From Leeuwenhoekiella polynyae (GTDB taxonomy: Bacteria; Bacteroidota; Bacteroidia; Flavobacteriales; Flavobacteriaceae), in the NCBI RefSeq assembly GCF_004104075.1, contig NZ_QOVK01000018.1, positions 29,111-93,110 of the forward strand: DNA of 64,000 nt, written 5' to 3'. Below, piece after piece: positions 1 through 8,645 of the stretch. Every line of letters begins with the position of its first letter. Position 1 is the stretch's first letter. The translations under genes and the position numbers were made by a program. The notes below the pieces were generated by a model that saw nothing but the letters and a program-made list of their open reading frames with translations, was not told where the DNA came from and did no database searches.

Positions 1-162
1 TTGCGAATTGAACATGCCTGTAAGTTGCTTTACAAAGAGCGGGAGCTTTCTGTTTCTGCAGTTTCTGAGCTTTGTGGGTTTCAGAACATAGCTAATTTTA
101 ATCGAAAATTTAAAGAGCTGAAGCACACTACGCCCACGCGTTACCGTATCAATGTAGCTTAA
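1..162 (+). CDS. AraC-family transcriptional regulator, C-terminal end (cut by window edge)
   Basis: The first 53 codons read as the end of an AraC/XylS DNA-binding domain: a second helix-turn-helix with the hallmark GFQNIANFNRKFKEL, then the TPTRYR tail that closes most members of the family. The start lies outside the window, so ligand domain and length are unknown. Its stop overlaps the stop of the convergent M23 peptidase gene by four bases, so the two transcripts meet tail to tail without room for a separate terminator. Assignment to the family is firm; the regulated target is unknown. Confidence 0.85.
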   Translation: MRIEHACKLLYKERELSVSAVSELCGFQNIANFNRKFKELKHTTPTRYRINVA

Positions 163-851
163 TTGATCTTTAATAATAGTTGAGGATCAGGACAATTCTC
201 CCGGTAGAAAGGCAGATTGTTGTGAGTAGTAACTCCCGGATAATCTCCCCTATAATGCTCGATATCTTTTATGATCTGAAAATGCAAATGCGGACTGTAA
301 TCACCGTTTTCACTTGGTTCCCCAAGGTGAGCGATTAAAGCTCCTGCTTTTACTTTTTGACCAACGGATAAGTTGTTTATAGATTCTCGCGATAGATGTC
401 CGTAAAGGGTATAAAAGACCAAATCTTCAAATTGGTGTTTTAGCACAATACACGGGCCATAATCACCATAGTTACGGTTATCTTTAAAACTATGTATAAT
501 GCCTTCCAAAGCTGCTAAAATTGCTGTACCGGCACCACACCATACATCAAGCCCCAGATGAATGTTGCGTTTCAAATCTGGATTATCATTATTAAAATAA
601 ATGCTTCGGTCGTAGATGTTTCTTTTTTCTAAATATCCGCCGTAAGCTACCTGACCACCGGTCTTAGCTAAAAAAGTTTTGATGTAAACCTGTATCGCTT
701 CCGCAGAAGTGGTATCAACTTCTGCTAAAACTGTATTGGTCACTGAAAGATCTAAAAAACGATAGGTATGTGCCTTATAAGCTGCATCCACCACAGGAGT
801 AAATGTAGTAGTCAACTTAGCTAAACGTTCTAAAAAAACTGCGTGTTCCAT
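159..851 (-). CDS. M23/LytM-type metallopeptidase-like protein
   Basis: About 230 residues. The centre carries the LytM zinc-site pattern: NIHLGLDVW supplies the first His and Asp, followed by a glycine-rich beta region (GDYGPCIVLKH), YTLYGHLS, and the final HxH in PHLHFQI. Families of this kind cut peptide cross-links in peptidoglycan or act as domains of larger proteins. No signal peptide is visible, so a cytoplasmic or fused-domain ancestry is possible; similar stand-alone cytoplasmic M23-like proteins occur in Flavobacteria. I chose the internal ATG (MEHAVF) over one nine codons upstream because related proteins begin there and because a TATTTTTG promoter-like box lies just before it. The substrate is not evident. 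Confidence 0.85.
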   Translation of the reverse strand: MEHAVFLERLAKLTTTFTPVVDAAYKAHTYRFLDLSVTNTVLAEVDTTSAEAIQVYIKTFLAKTGGQVAYGGYLEKRNIYDRSIYFNNDNPDLKRNIHLGLDVWCGAGTAILAALEGIIHSFKDNRNYGDYGPCIVLKHQFEDLVFYTLYGHLSRESINNLSVGQKVKAGALIAHLGEPSENGDYSPHLHFQIIKDIEHYRGDYPGVTTHNNLPFYRENCPDPQLLLKIN

Positions 852-940
852 CGCGCCAAAAATACAATTATCACACAACTATAAGGCATAAAAAAGTCCG
901 TTCTGGCAGGAACGGACTTTGAAACAATTAAAACTAAAAC

Positions 941-2662
941 TCAATTAAGAGCAATATCACTGTACTTAGATGATATTGCAATTATACTGTCTGTATTACG
1001 GGATTTATAAAAACCGTTAACCATACTGCTGTTATAGCCTTCCATCACTTTTGCATCTAAACTTTTAGGGTAGTTTAAGCGGCTGCGGACACCGTTAAAA
1101 TTAAAATGGAACGGTGTTTCCGGGAGATTAAGTACCACATCGCTATTCTCTACACTAATATTTAAGGTCTTAAAATTCTTGCCTAATTTAGGGATAGATA
1201 ACTCTCCAAAACTTCCTGTGATCACAGCGGTATCTTCTAATTCTTTAATAACAATACTGCTTGCACGAGAATCTATATTGATACTCTTTGCTTTTTCAAT
1301 CACACAATTTTTAAGGTAACTGGCTCGTAAAGTGCCGTAATCCCAAGATGCTACATCCACCGGGCTATATGCCACATTGATCAAAGTCTTATCTCCAGAA
1401 ATAGTCTCTGCGATAAAATCACCGTGAGCAAGATTCACACGTGCATTAGTAGCCGACTCAATCTGAATATTACCGTGACGCACATTGAGATCTAAGCGTG
1501 CTTCTTTAGGCATATGCACAATTATCTTGCGCTTGTATGAACCTTTTGGTTTTGATGCTGTCACAGCCGGAGAATCACCACTAAAACTATAGGTCATTTG
1601 AGTGCTCACATTCCCATTAGCATCACGGGTAACCGTTTTCTTTAAACTCCCGCCTTGCTCTTCTGCCATTTGTTGCAGTTTTTGAGCAAAATCATTGCTC
1701 CATCCTTGCATTGCTTTACCTACATTTTGACCCATAGCGGCCATATCACTTTCTAATGCACGGCCGAAATTAGCTCCTAATGCTTCCGCAGAACCACCAA
1801 ACTGCTTACCAAAGCGTTCTCCCCAGGCTTTCATATCATCACCAAAATCATCTCCCCAGTCCTCTATATCCTTACGCCATTTTTCTACCTGATTAAGATT
1901 TACGTTAGTACCGTATTTCTTATTCATAGCGGCTACATAGGCTTTTTTATTCTTGTTATATTGCGCGCTGTCAAAACTCATCTCTTTTCCGAAAGGAGAT
2001 CTTGGCATACCTAAAAGGCTACTGCCTGCAATACCTTGACCAGCAGCTACTTTTTTCTTGTTGTTTTGCTCCCACTTCTTCATTACCACGTCAAAGTCTT
2101 CACCAAAAGTCTGTTCTACTTTACGCTTGTATTGCTCCAGATATTTGGTGCCATCACGTTTGTACGCCTGGTAATCAAAAGAAATCGCATTCATTCCTTT
2201 ATAGTATTCAGCGGGTAATTGCATTGAAGAAAACTGCTCAAGCATCGGGCTGATCATATTTTGCATCACCGGTTTCATCATTTGCATAGAAGAGGAAATG
2301 AGATCGTTTACTCCACGCATTTGCGTATTGCCTAAGGCAACAGTAACCGCTGCAGGTGCTCCCCTGCTAATGATGCGTACTCCAGAGCTATTGCCCTGAA
2401 CGCTTATTTGCCAGCTTTCTAAAAGCTGTTCGATTTCTTCTTTAGAAAGATCTTCAGATTCTATAACCGCTTCTACTGCTACTTCATTTTTGTTCCAGTC
2501 ATCAAAAACCACATCTGCATATTGTGTATCTGCAATAATAGCAGCATCAGAACTCGTAGAAAAACGCTCATCAAGCTTCGTGGTCTTGGTCTGTGCAATC
2601 CCTTGCGGAATAACACAAACAGCAGCTAAAAGGGTTACATAAAAATTAACAATGATTCTCAT
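941..2662 (-). CDS. Secreted DUF4097-like beta-helical protein, last gene of a sigma/anti-sigma operon
   Basis: 573 residues beginning with a signal peptide that ends near GIAQ at residue 24. The N-terminal part (to about 110) and the C-terminal 200 residues have the alternating small/hydrophobic pattern of DUF4097 'adhesin-like' beta-helix proteins (for example KPKGSYKRKIIVHMPKEARL, then short rungs around NVRHGNIQIES). Between them is a long Gly/Trp/Asp-rich helical insert at about residues 130-340 with repeated heptad-like WGDDFGDD and FGKQFGG segments, which is unusual for the family. The gene starts two bases after the anti-sigma-like gene, so sigma, anti-sigma and this protein form one operon. 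Role in envelope stress sensing is inferred from context. Confidence 0.8.
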   Translation of the reverse strand: MRIIVNFYVTLLAAVCVIPQGIAQTKTTKLDERFSTSSDAAIIADTQYADVVFDDWNKNEVAVEAVIESEDLSKEEIEQLLESWQISVQGNSSGVRIISRGAPAAVTVALGNTQMRGVNDLISSSMQMMKPVMQNMISPMLEQFSSMQLPAEYYKGMNAISFDYQAYKRDGTKYLEQYKRKVEQTFGEDFDVVMKKWEQNNKKKVAAGQGIAGSSLLGMPRSPFGKEMSFDSAQYNKNKKAYVAAMNKKYGTNVNLNQVEKWRKDIEDWGDDFGDDMKAWGERFGKQFGGSAEALGANFGRALESDMAAMGQNVGKAMQGWSNDFAQKLQQMAEEQGGSLKKTVTRDANGNVSTQMTYSFSGDSPAVTASKPKGSYKRKIIVHMPKEARLDLNVRHGNIQIESATNARVNLAHGDFIAETISGDKTLINVAYSPVDVASWDYGTLRASYLKNCVIEKAKSINIDSRASSIVIKELEDTAVITGSFGELSIPKLGKNFKTLNISVENSDVVLNLPETPFHFNFNGVRSRLNYPKSLDAKVMEGYNSSMVNGFYKSRNTDSIIAISSKYSDIALN

Positions 2663-2664
2663 TA

Positions 2665-3264
2665 TTATAGGGTGTTGGTTTGAATCTCACTAGATTGAGA
2701 CTCTTGTAATTCATTCAATTTTTCTTTCAATTTGGTCAAAAGATCCAAGCGGAACTGCAGGTTATCTATTAAAGCCTGTATGTTCTGGTCGTTTACTCCG
2801 GTCTCTACTAAATCTGCGTTGAGACGATCGTATTCTTGGTTCAATTCTTCTAGCTGCCCCATAAAGGCATCTACAATTGCTTTGTTGTCTTCCGTTACGT
2901 TGAGTTGGGCCAGTTCCATATGAATACTCGCTAAATAGCGATCTTCAATCTGCTTGTATTCTGGTGAAAAATCACTCAGTTGAACTTTAGTGGTTTCTGT
3001 AGTTGCTACAGAATTGGCTTCTACTTGTTCTGGTTCTTGGGTAGTACCAGACAACGGGTTGTTAAGCAATAAGCCTGTTACTGCAATGAGTACAACAAGT
3101 ACTGCTGCGATTTTCATCCAGAGATAACCTTCTGCCTTTGCTTTTTGTTGTGCGCCAAAGTTAGCATCAAGCCGCGCATTAAACCGCGCTTCATGACCTC
3201 TCTTAAGCCCTTCAGAAGGGATGCTTAAATCATTTTTAAACAGTTCTCTAATATCCTGTGCCAT
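2665..3264 (-). CDS. Membrane anti-sigma-factor-like protein
   Basis: 199 residues with one transmembrane helix (IAAVLVVLIAVTGLLL, about residues 51-66), a basic cytoplasmic N-terminus of about 50 residues and a periplasmic acidic part predicted as coiled helices rich in Leu/Glu/Gln. This is the architecture of small Bacteroidota anti-sigma factors that hold an ECF sigma factor at the membrane. Its start overlaps the end of the sigma gene by 17 bases, showing translational coupling. I see no zinc-binding HxxxCxxC motif, so it is not a ZAS-type anti-sigma protein. The regulatory role is inferred from position and topology. Confidence 0.75.
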   Translation of the reverse strand: MAQDIRELFKNDLSIPSEGLKRGHEARFNARLDANFGAQQKAKAEGYLWMKIAAVLVVLIAVTGLLLNNPLSGTTQEPEQVEANSVATTETTKVQLSDFSPEYKQIEDRYLASIHMELAQLNVTEDNKAIVDAFMGQLEELNQEYDRLNADLVETGVNDQNIQALIDNLQFRLDLLTKLKEKLNELQESQSSEIQTNTL

Positions 3265-3793
3265 GATATTTTGTTTTTAATTTTTCCTGCAATTTTTTCT
3301 TTCCGCGGTGAACCAGCGTACGTGAAGCCACCTCGGTTATTTCTAATATTTCTGATATTTCCTGATGGTCATAGCCTTCTATTAAGAAAAGCATCACAGC
3401 ATAGCGATACCGTTCTGGCAATTCTTCAATAGCTTCTTTGATCTGATCTAGCGTAATCCCATCATCTACAGACCAGTCATTATACTCATCTACAGTACCT
3501 AATACTTGTTCGTTGATAGCAACAAGCTCTAGCTTTTTGGCCTTCAGCATATCGATACTTTTATTGATCACGATACGTTTTAACCAGGCTCCAAAGGTTA
3601 CTTCACCATTGTACTGATGCATCTTTGTAAAAGCCTTTACAAAGCCTTCTTGCATCGCTTCTTCAGCTTCAAACGAGTTCTTCAAAAACCGAAACGCCAC
3701 GTAGTACATGCCTTCGCTGTATTTGTTATACAGCTGCATCTGCGCCCGCCGGTCGTTTTGCTTACATCGTTCAAGTATTTCGGTAATTTGCAA
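3248..3793 (-). CDS. ECF RNA polymerase sigma factor
   Basis: 181 residues with sigma region 2 (YNKYSEGMYYVAFRFLKNSFEAEEAMQEGFVKAF pattern, including the FLKN..EAEEAMQE core) and region 4 (LPERYRYAVMLFLIEGYDHQEISEIL, then the helix-turn-helix ending at about residue 165). It recruits RNA polymerase to its own regulon, probably including this operon. The downstream membrane anti-sigma-like protein overlaps its 3' end, and a DUF4097-like secreted protein follows, a common flavobacterial envelope-response arrangement. Confidence 0.92.
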   Translation of the reverse strand: MQITEILERCKQNDRRAQMQLYNKYSEGMYYVAFRFLKNSFEAEEAMQEGFVKAFTKMHQYNGEVTFGAWLKRIVINKSIDMLKAKKLELVAINEQVLGTVDEYNDWSVDDGITLDQIKEAIEELPERYRYAVMLFLIEGYDHQEISEILEITEVASRTLVHRGKKKLQEKLKTKYHGTGY

Positions 3794-3928
3794 AATGGTA
3801 TTTGGTTAGTTGCTAATTCCTTTTATAAGGACGAACTGATTTCGTCTGCGTTGCAAAATTGTAATTAAATAATTTAGATAAACTATGAGTGGCTGGTTAT
3901 TTGATTCTGAAATCGAAAATAGAATAGA

Positions 3929-4586
3929 ATGAAAGGACTTTATTTTGTGATTTTAATACTGCTTTTAGGACTGAATTCATGCGCTCCTAACCCTTAGAGA
4001 TTACCGAAGCTGCTCAAGATCCTAAAATTTTATATTTCCCTAATGAAGAACTTTTTAATTCATTATATCAAGAAAAAATAGTTCTGGATCTGGATAATTT
4101 TAAAACCTATAAAGATCTAGCCGCAGTAATGGATAAAAATTCCTGTAACGGAAAAACCAACATTCTAAGTTTTACAGACAACAATTATCAGTTAAAAATC
4201 GCTATTCATAAATCATGCTCATAGCGAAGTATAATGGCGTGCTACAGTCATGTAGATTTCTTTGATTTTCAAAATGACTCCTTAAGAGAAACCTTCAAAA
4301 ACAATATTTCTCCTGAATTATTTATTTTAAAAGTTCAAGAGACATTAAATACTCAAATTAAATCTAGATATTTCAGTAAAGAAGAATTAAGAAGTGTTTT
4401 GGTGAGTATTCACTATTCTAATGACAGGCAAAAACACTTCAATAGAAAATTTTAAAAACACGTTACACAAATACAATGACTGAGGATCAAGATGCCTATC
4501 GGTTACAAATTCCTTATTACTTGGAAATTGACAAAACCAATAGTATACCCCCGCCACCGCCAATTCCTAAAAATTATCACCCATAA
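3929..4586 (+). pseudogene. Decayed lipoprotein gene with several frameshifts and a nonsense codon
   Basis: An ATG at 3929 opens a lipoprotein signal peptide (KGLYFVILILLLGLNSC, lipobox LNSC) that runs into a TAG at 3995 two codons after the Cys. Protein-like sequence resumes in another frame (ITEAAQDPKILYFPNEEL) and continues to a TAG at 4222, then in the same frame from 4225 (MACYSHVDFFDF) to 4455, after which the reading moves through two other frames (KNTSIENFKNTLHKYND, then TEDQDAYRLQIPYYLEIDK) and ends at TAA 4584. The continuous amino-acid-like text with Phe/Tyr/Asp-rich composition across these breaks is why I call one broken gene and not several small ones. Family not recognised. Confidence 0.7.
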
Positions 4587-4589
4587 AAA

Positions 4590-4612
4590 AAACCCGCTCT
4601 TTAAGCGGGTTC
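4590..4612. terminator. Bidirectional intrinsic terminator
   Basis: A perfect stem AACCCGCT / AGCGGGTT with a five-base loop, with A-run before and T-rich sequence after. It lies between the decayed lipoprotein gene and the convergent OsmC gene and can end transcription from both sides. Confidence 0.85.
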
Positions 4613-4635
4613 TTAATTCTGAAAATAAGCTTAAA

Positions 4636-5061
4636 CTACTCGTCTAAAAGCAGGTTTAATGTCACATCAATATTATCCATCGTAGCACGAGAATACGGGC
4701 AAACTTCGTGAGCCTCATTTACAAGTTCTTCGCCTTCTTCTACATTTACGGTAGGCAGGTAACAATCTAACACAACGGCCAATTGAAACATCTCTTCTTC
4801 GTTTTTACCAATTTTTACAGTTGCAGTGACAGTATAATCACCAAGATCTACTTTTTTCTCACGAGCTACGTGTGCTAGTGCACTACCAAAACAAGCCGAA
4901 TAGCCGGCTGCAAAAAGCTGCTCAGGATTGGTTCCTTCTCCTCCTGCACCACCAAGTCCCTTAGGCACAGATAAATTAAAGTCTAAAGTTCCGTCGTCTG
5001 ATGAAACACTGCTGTCGCGACCACCGGTTGCGGTAGCCTTCGCTTTATATAAAGCTTTCAT
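4636..5061 (-). CDS. Organic hydroperoxide resistance protein, Ohr/OsmC family
   Basis: 141 residues, the usual length of Ohr. It reduces organic (fatty-acid and peroxynitrite-derived) hydroperoxides in the cytoplasm with a pair of active cysteines: Cys57 in GYSACFGS and Cys121 in HEVCPYSRA, plus the activating Arg15 in GGRDS. The VCPYSRAT context is typical of Ohr over OsmC. It stands alone, read toward the shared terminator. I see no OhrR-like regulator next to it. Confidence 0.92.
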   Translation of the reverse strand: MKALYKAKATATGGRDSSVSSDDGTLDFNLSVPKGLGGAGGEGTNPEQLFAAGYSACFGSALAHVAREKKVDLGDYTVTATVKIGKNEEEMFQLAVVLDCYLPTVNVEEGEELVNEAHEVCPYSRATMDNIDVTLNLLLDE

Positions 5062-5259
5062 ATTTAGAATTTTTCATGGATTAATAGTTGAATATACCAA
5101 TACTGCTTTGAGGAATCAACGCGATATTCTTAAAGATTTCCCAAAAATAAGTTTTACTCTTTTTTAGGGGATTATTTTAATTCACATTCTATCTATCGTA
5201 TTCTGACCTTTGTATTTTCAAATTTCTCCTACCTTTATACTGCTTAAAACAGATCAAGC

Positions 5260-6300
5260 TTGAAACCTAAAAAAACTAAACATATCCATTCCGCGTCTGC
5301 AGAAAAGATAATAGCGAAACGTAAAAAAATACTACAGGCTGAAGATCTTATTTCAAAAATAAGCAACGGAAACACCACAGCTTTGAGCCAGGCAATCACC
5401 CTTATTGAAAGTACTGCTGTTAAGCATCAGCAAGTAGGACAAGTCATTTTAAAAGGGTGTCTTCCTTATTCCGGTAATTCAGTACGCATAGGAATTACAG
5501 GTGTTCCCGGCGTGGGTAAAAGCACCTTTATTGAAGCGCTCGGCACACATTGTATTAATAAAGGAAAAAAACTAGCAGTCTTAGCTATAGACCCCAGCAG
5601 CTCAATCTCGCACGGAAGTATCCTTGGCGATAAAACCCGTATGGAACAACTCGCTACTAACCCCAAAGCTTTTATCAGACCTTCTGCTGCGGGAGACTCT
5701 CTGGGCGGTGTAGCCCGCAAAACCCGGGAAGCAATCATACTTTGTGAAGCGGCCGGTTATGAGGTGATTTTTATAGAAACCGTAGGTGTAGGTCAGAGTG
5801 AAACAGCGGTGCATAATATGACCGATTTCTTTTTACTGCTGAAATTAGCCGGAGCGGGTGATGAATTGCAAGGCATCAAACGAGGTATTATAGAAATGGC
5901 AGATGCGCTTATCATTAACAAAGCAGATGGAGAAAACCTAGCTGCAGCTAAAAAGGCTAAAACGGCATTTGCAAAAGCTTTGCATTTATTTCCGGCAAAA
6001 GCTAGCAAATGGCAACCCCGCGTTGCGTTGTGCAGCGCTCTCGAAAATCAAGGCATAACAAGCATCTGGGAACTTATTGAAGAATACCTCAACCTGGTAA
6101 AAAGCAATGAGTTCTTTGCTGAAAATCGAAAAAACCAAAATAAATACTGGTTGCAAACCAGTATTGAGAATGCGTTGAAAGATGATTTTTATGGAAACGC
6201 TGAAGTTCAAAATCAATTACCAAAACTTCTAGGTGATTTGAATTCAGGTAAAATTACCGCTTTTCAGGCTGCGCAGGAATTGTTGAAAAAAGCTAAATGA
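5260..6300 (+). CDS. meaB: Methylmalonyl-CoA mutase-associated GTPase MeaB
   Basis: 346 residues starting at a TTG codon. MeaB is a G3E-family GTPase that loads and protects the B12-dependent methylmalonyl-CoA mutase. Visible motifs are the Walker A GVPGVGKST (residues 81-89), the DPSSSISHGSILGDKTRM switch region, ETVGVGQSE (Walker B/switch III) and the base-recognition NKADGEN. A lysine-rich N-terminal extension of about 30 residues precedes the fold. The mutase subunits are not in the window, so the partner must be encoded elsewhere. Confidence 0.93.
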   Translation: MKPKKTKHIHSASAEKIIAKRKKILQAEDLISKISNGNTTALSQAITLIESTAVKHQQVGQVILKGCLPYSGNSVRIGITGVPGVGKSTFIEALGTHCINKGKKLAVLAIDPSSSISHGSILGDKTRMEQLATNPKAFIRPSAAGDSLGGVARKTREAIILCEAAGYEVIFIETVGVGQSETAVHNMTDFFLLLKLAGAGDELQGIKRGIIEMADALIINKADGENLAAAKKAKTAFAKALHLFPAKASKWQPRVALCSALENQGITSIWELIEEYLNLVKSNEFFAENRKNQNKYWLQTSIENALKDDFYGNAEVQNQLPKLLGDLNSGKITAFQAAQELLKKAK

Positions 6301-6305
6301 AATTA

Positions 6306-6581
6306 TTATTTGCCGGACTTCAATCTTTTATACCGTTTTTCATTCATACGATATTTTAAAAATGCCATTACCAGTCCTAAAACCAATCCAAAGATCGCAT
6401 ATTCTAAAAATATATACAGATCAAAAATTTCCTTAAAGATAAAAGTGAGAACTAATTTATAAGTCACGGTCAGCAGTACGATCTGGAGAATTACACCTAA
6501 GAAAAAGGATACTTTAGACGCGCGTTTTACTTGCCAATCTTTTACGAACTTTCGGTCTTTTTCATTCAATCTCATACGCAC
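6306..6581 (-). CDS. Small two-helix membrane protein
   Basis: 91 residues: a charged N-terminus (RLNEKDRKFVKDWQVKRASK), two hydrophobic segments at about 26-50 and 56-77, and a basic tail (KYRMNEKRYKRLKSGK). It reads in the same direction as the epimerase gene upstream, with 21 bases between them, so it is probably the last gene of that operon. No family recognised; function unknown. Confidence 0.7.
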   Translation of the reverse strand: MRMRLNEKDRKFVKDWQVKRASKVSFFLGVILQIVLLTVTYKLVLTFIFKEIFDLYIFLEYAIFGLVLGLVMAFLKYRMNEKRYKRLKSGK

Positions 6582-6602
6582 TAAACCTCTTTAGTTTTAA
6601 AA

Positions 6603-7547
6603 CTAGTCTACAAATTCTTTACGGTACCAGGCAATCTGCTTTTCTAAACCTTCCTTCAATGTGGTAGACGGATTGTAATTCAGCAAACGGCGGGCTTTCT
6701 CAATATTGGCTTTGGTAAACATCTGGTCTCCACCACGTTTAGGTACAATATCTTTACGGATCTTGGTATCTAATAATTCTTCAACAATTGTAAAACCTTC
6801 TGCAGTAGTGTGCTCCTGCTCTGTCCCCAGATTGATCACTTCGCCATCAATGGCATCTTCTTTACCAATCACACTTACCACGCCGTCTATAATATCATCT
6901 ACAAAAGTAAAACTACGTACGTGCGCTTCACTTCCTTCAAATAGAGGAAATTCCTGATGAAAAAAACCACAGCCTATCAACTTGGTATACAATTTCTCAG
7001 GCCGTTCTCGTGGACCGTAAACTGAAAATAAACGCAGCGAACAGGCTTTCATCTTTTGCTCCCGCGTTTTAGACAATACGATTTGCTCAGCAGCAAGTTT
7101 GGTAACACCATAAAAAGAAGCCGGCTCTGGTGCTGCATCTTCAGTTAAGGTTGCACGTAAACCGTATATAGAAGAAGTAGATATATTAGTAAACAGCTTT
7201 AACCCCTCACATTTTAATGCAAAATCTATCAAATTCTTGGTCGCTACCAGGTTATTCATCAGATAATCTTCAAAACTAGAAGTCGCTGCTATACCGGGTT
7301 GTGCTGCAAAGTGAAAGATGTAATCAAAATCAGTATCCAGCTTTTTATAATCTTTAGGCTCTCGCAGATCTACCATCACAATTGGGATTCCTGCTTCCTT
7401 AAGATCTTTGGCATTTCGATCCTTTAAATCCGGACTGTAATACGGTGAGAAGTTGTCTATTCCAACTACTTCAAAATCCATTTTTTTTAAACGTTCGGCA
7501 CAATGCGAACCTATAAAACCGGCTGCACCGGTTACTAATGCTTTCAT
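6603..7547 (-). CDS. NAD-dependent sugar-nucleotide epimerase/dehydratase
   Basis: 314 residues, extended short-chain dehydrogenase fold. The Rossmann motif GAAGFIGSH is at residues 7-15, the catalytic Tyr-Lys pair in SFYGVTKLAAE near residue 145, and TSSIYG supplies the active Ser/Thr. The composition and the segment DNFSPYYSPDLKDRN resemble UDP-glucuronate 4-epimerases and dTDP-glucose 4,6-dehydratase-like enzymes, which supply sugars for capsule or LPS. The precise substrate cannot be set from sequence alone. It starts one base after the PAP2 gene ends, hence one operon. Confidence 0.85.
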   Translation of the reverse strand: MKALVTGAAGFIGSHCAERLKKMDFEVVGIDNFSPYYSPDLKDRNAKDLKEAGIPIVMVDLREPKDYKKLDTDFDYIFHFAAQPGIAATSSFEDYLMNNLVATKNLIDFALKCEGLKLFTNISTSSIYGLRATLTEDAAPEPASFYGVTKLAAEQIVLSKTREQKMKACSLRLFSVYGPRERPEKLYTKLIGCGFFHQEFPLFEGSEAHVRSFTFVDDIIDGVVSVIGKEDAIDGEVINLGTEQEHTTAEGFTIVEELLDTKIRKDIVPKRGGDQMFTKANIEKARRLLNYNPSTTLKEGLEKQIAWYRKEFVD

Positions 7548-7548
7548 A

Positions 7549-8121
7549 CTAATACGTTTCTTTTAAAAATTTAGCGTAGCTAAAACGATGCAACAGTTGC
7601 ATTAACCAGCCAATGAGCGCACCGATCAACATCCCCGTCAACACATCTCCGGGATAATGCACACCCACATATATACGACTGTATCCTACTAAAATTGCCC
7701 AAAACAACAAAAGGGGAAATATCCATTTGTATTTTGCCTTAAGCAACAAGCCTACAAAAACAGCTAAAGCCATTGAGCTTGCAGCGTGTGCCGAAAAATA
7801 CCCAAAACTTCCACAACGAACAGCTATAAAGCGCGCTTGCTCCATAATGCCTTCTTGACCGCAGGGACGCAAACGCTCAAAACCATGCTTAAAAACATTA
7901 GCAAGTTGATCTGTAGCTGTTATCAATAAAGCGACTGTTACTAAAGTAAGAAGTGTTCCTTTAACGCCAAAGCGTTTAAAAATCAAGAACAATAAAACTG
8001 CATAAAGCGGGATACTCGACCATTTATCGGTAAGAAAAAGCCAAAACGGATCCCAAGTCTCTGTCCCCAGATTATTGAGGTAAAGAAACAGTTCGTAGTC
8101 CAGTTGCTTCAACGCGTTCAT
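7549..8121 (-). CDS. PAP2-family phosphatase, integral membrane
   Basis: 190 residues with about five transmembrane helices. The three phosphatase signatures are visible: KHGFERLRP (KxxxxxxRP), SAHAAS in place of the usual PSGH, and SRIYVGVHYPGD. These enzymes remove phosphate from lipid phosphates such as undecaprenyl pyrophosphate or phosphatidic acid. The neighbouring sugar-nucleotide epimerase suggests a link with envelope polysaccharide or lipid carrier recycling, which is inference. The start follows the stop of the acidic small protein by one base. Confidence 0.88.
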   Translation of the reverse strand: MNALKQLDYELFLYLNNLGTETWDPFWLFLTDKWSSIPLYAVLLFLIFKRFGVKGTLLTLVTVALLITATDQLANVFKHGFERLRPCGQEGIMEQARFIAVRCGSFGYFSAHAASSMALAVFVGLLLKAKYKWIFPLLLFWAILVGYSRIYVGVHYPGDVLTGMLIGALIGWLMQLLHRFSYAKFLKETY

Positions 8122-8352
8122 CTACTCTTCTTCGTAGCGTGCAACCTCCCTGTCGTAAAAATCTGTTGCTGCCTGAATTAATCCTTCTGCTTCTGTTGCG
8201 AGTTCGTCCTCATCATTTTTATCAAAATCTTCAAACCACTCTACATCATCGGTTTTCAAATCGATTATAAATCGTGGAAAATCGGTGTGCAAAACAAAAA
8301 TAGATTCGGGATAATCTGTATTATCGCCCAGTATAAACTTAGGAAGTTCCAT
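8122..8352 (-). CDS. Small acidic conserved flavobacterial protein
   Basis: About 76 residues, strongly acidic at the end (DDVEWFEDFDKNDEDELATEAEGL). It begins with MELPKFILGDNTDYPESIFV; I prefer this ATG to one eight codons upstream because the upstream residues are Asn/Lys-rich and unlike the rest. No signal peptide or membrane segment. It heads an apparent operon with the PAP2 phosphatase and epimerase. Function not known. Confidence 0.75.
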   Translation of the reverse strand: MELPKFILGDNTDYPESIFVLHTDFPRFIIDLKTDDVEWFEDFDKNDEDELATEAEGLIQAATDFYDREVARYEEE

Positions 8353-8645
8353 AGTTAAGTTGTTATTTTTAAACAATCCGCCAGACCAGCGAAGTATTCA
8401 ATTGCTGTTGCCGTTTCCATTCCTGATAAAAAAACACGAATCAGAAATGGGACTGCAAAGGTAAGTTTAGTTTACAGAATTCACCCAATAATCAAGATTT
8501 TAATACGAACTGATCAGTCCACATCTCAAGCTAGAATTCTAGGAAAATCTTACAGCGTTGCCTCACTTGATCAGAAATAAATAAGATGAAGTTTTTATAT
8601 CTTATCTTCGTCCACAGTTTTACAAATCCTATTTTTTTACGTTTT

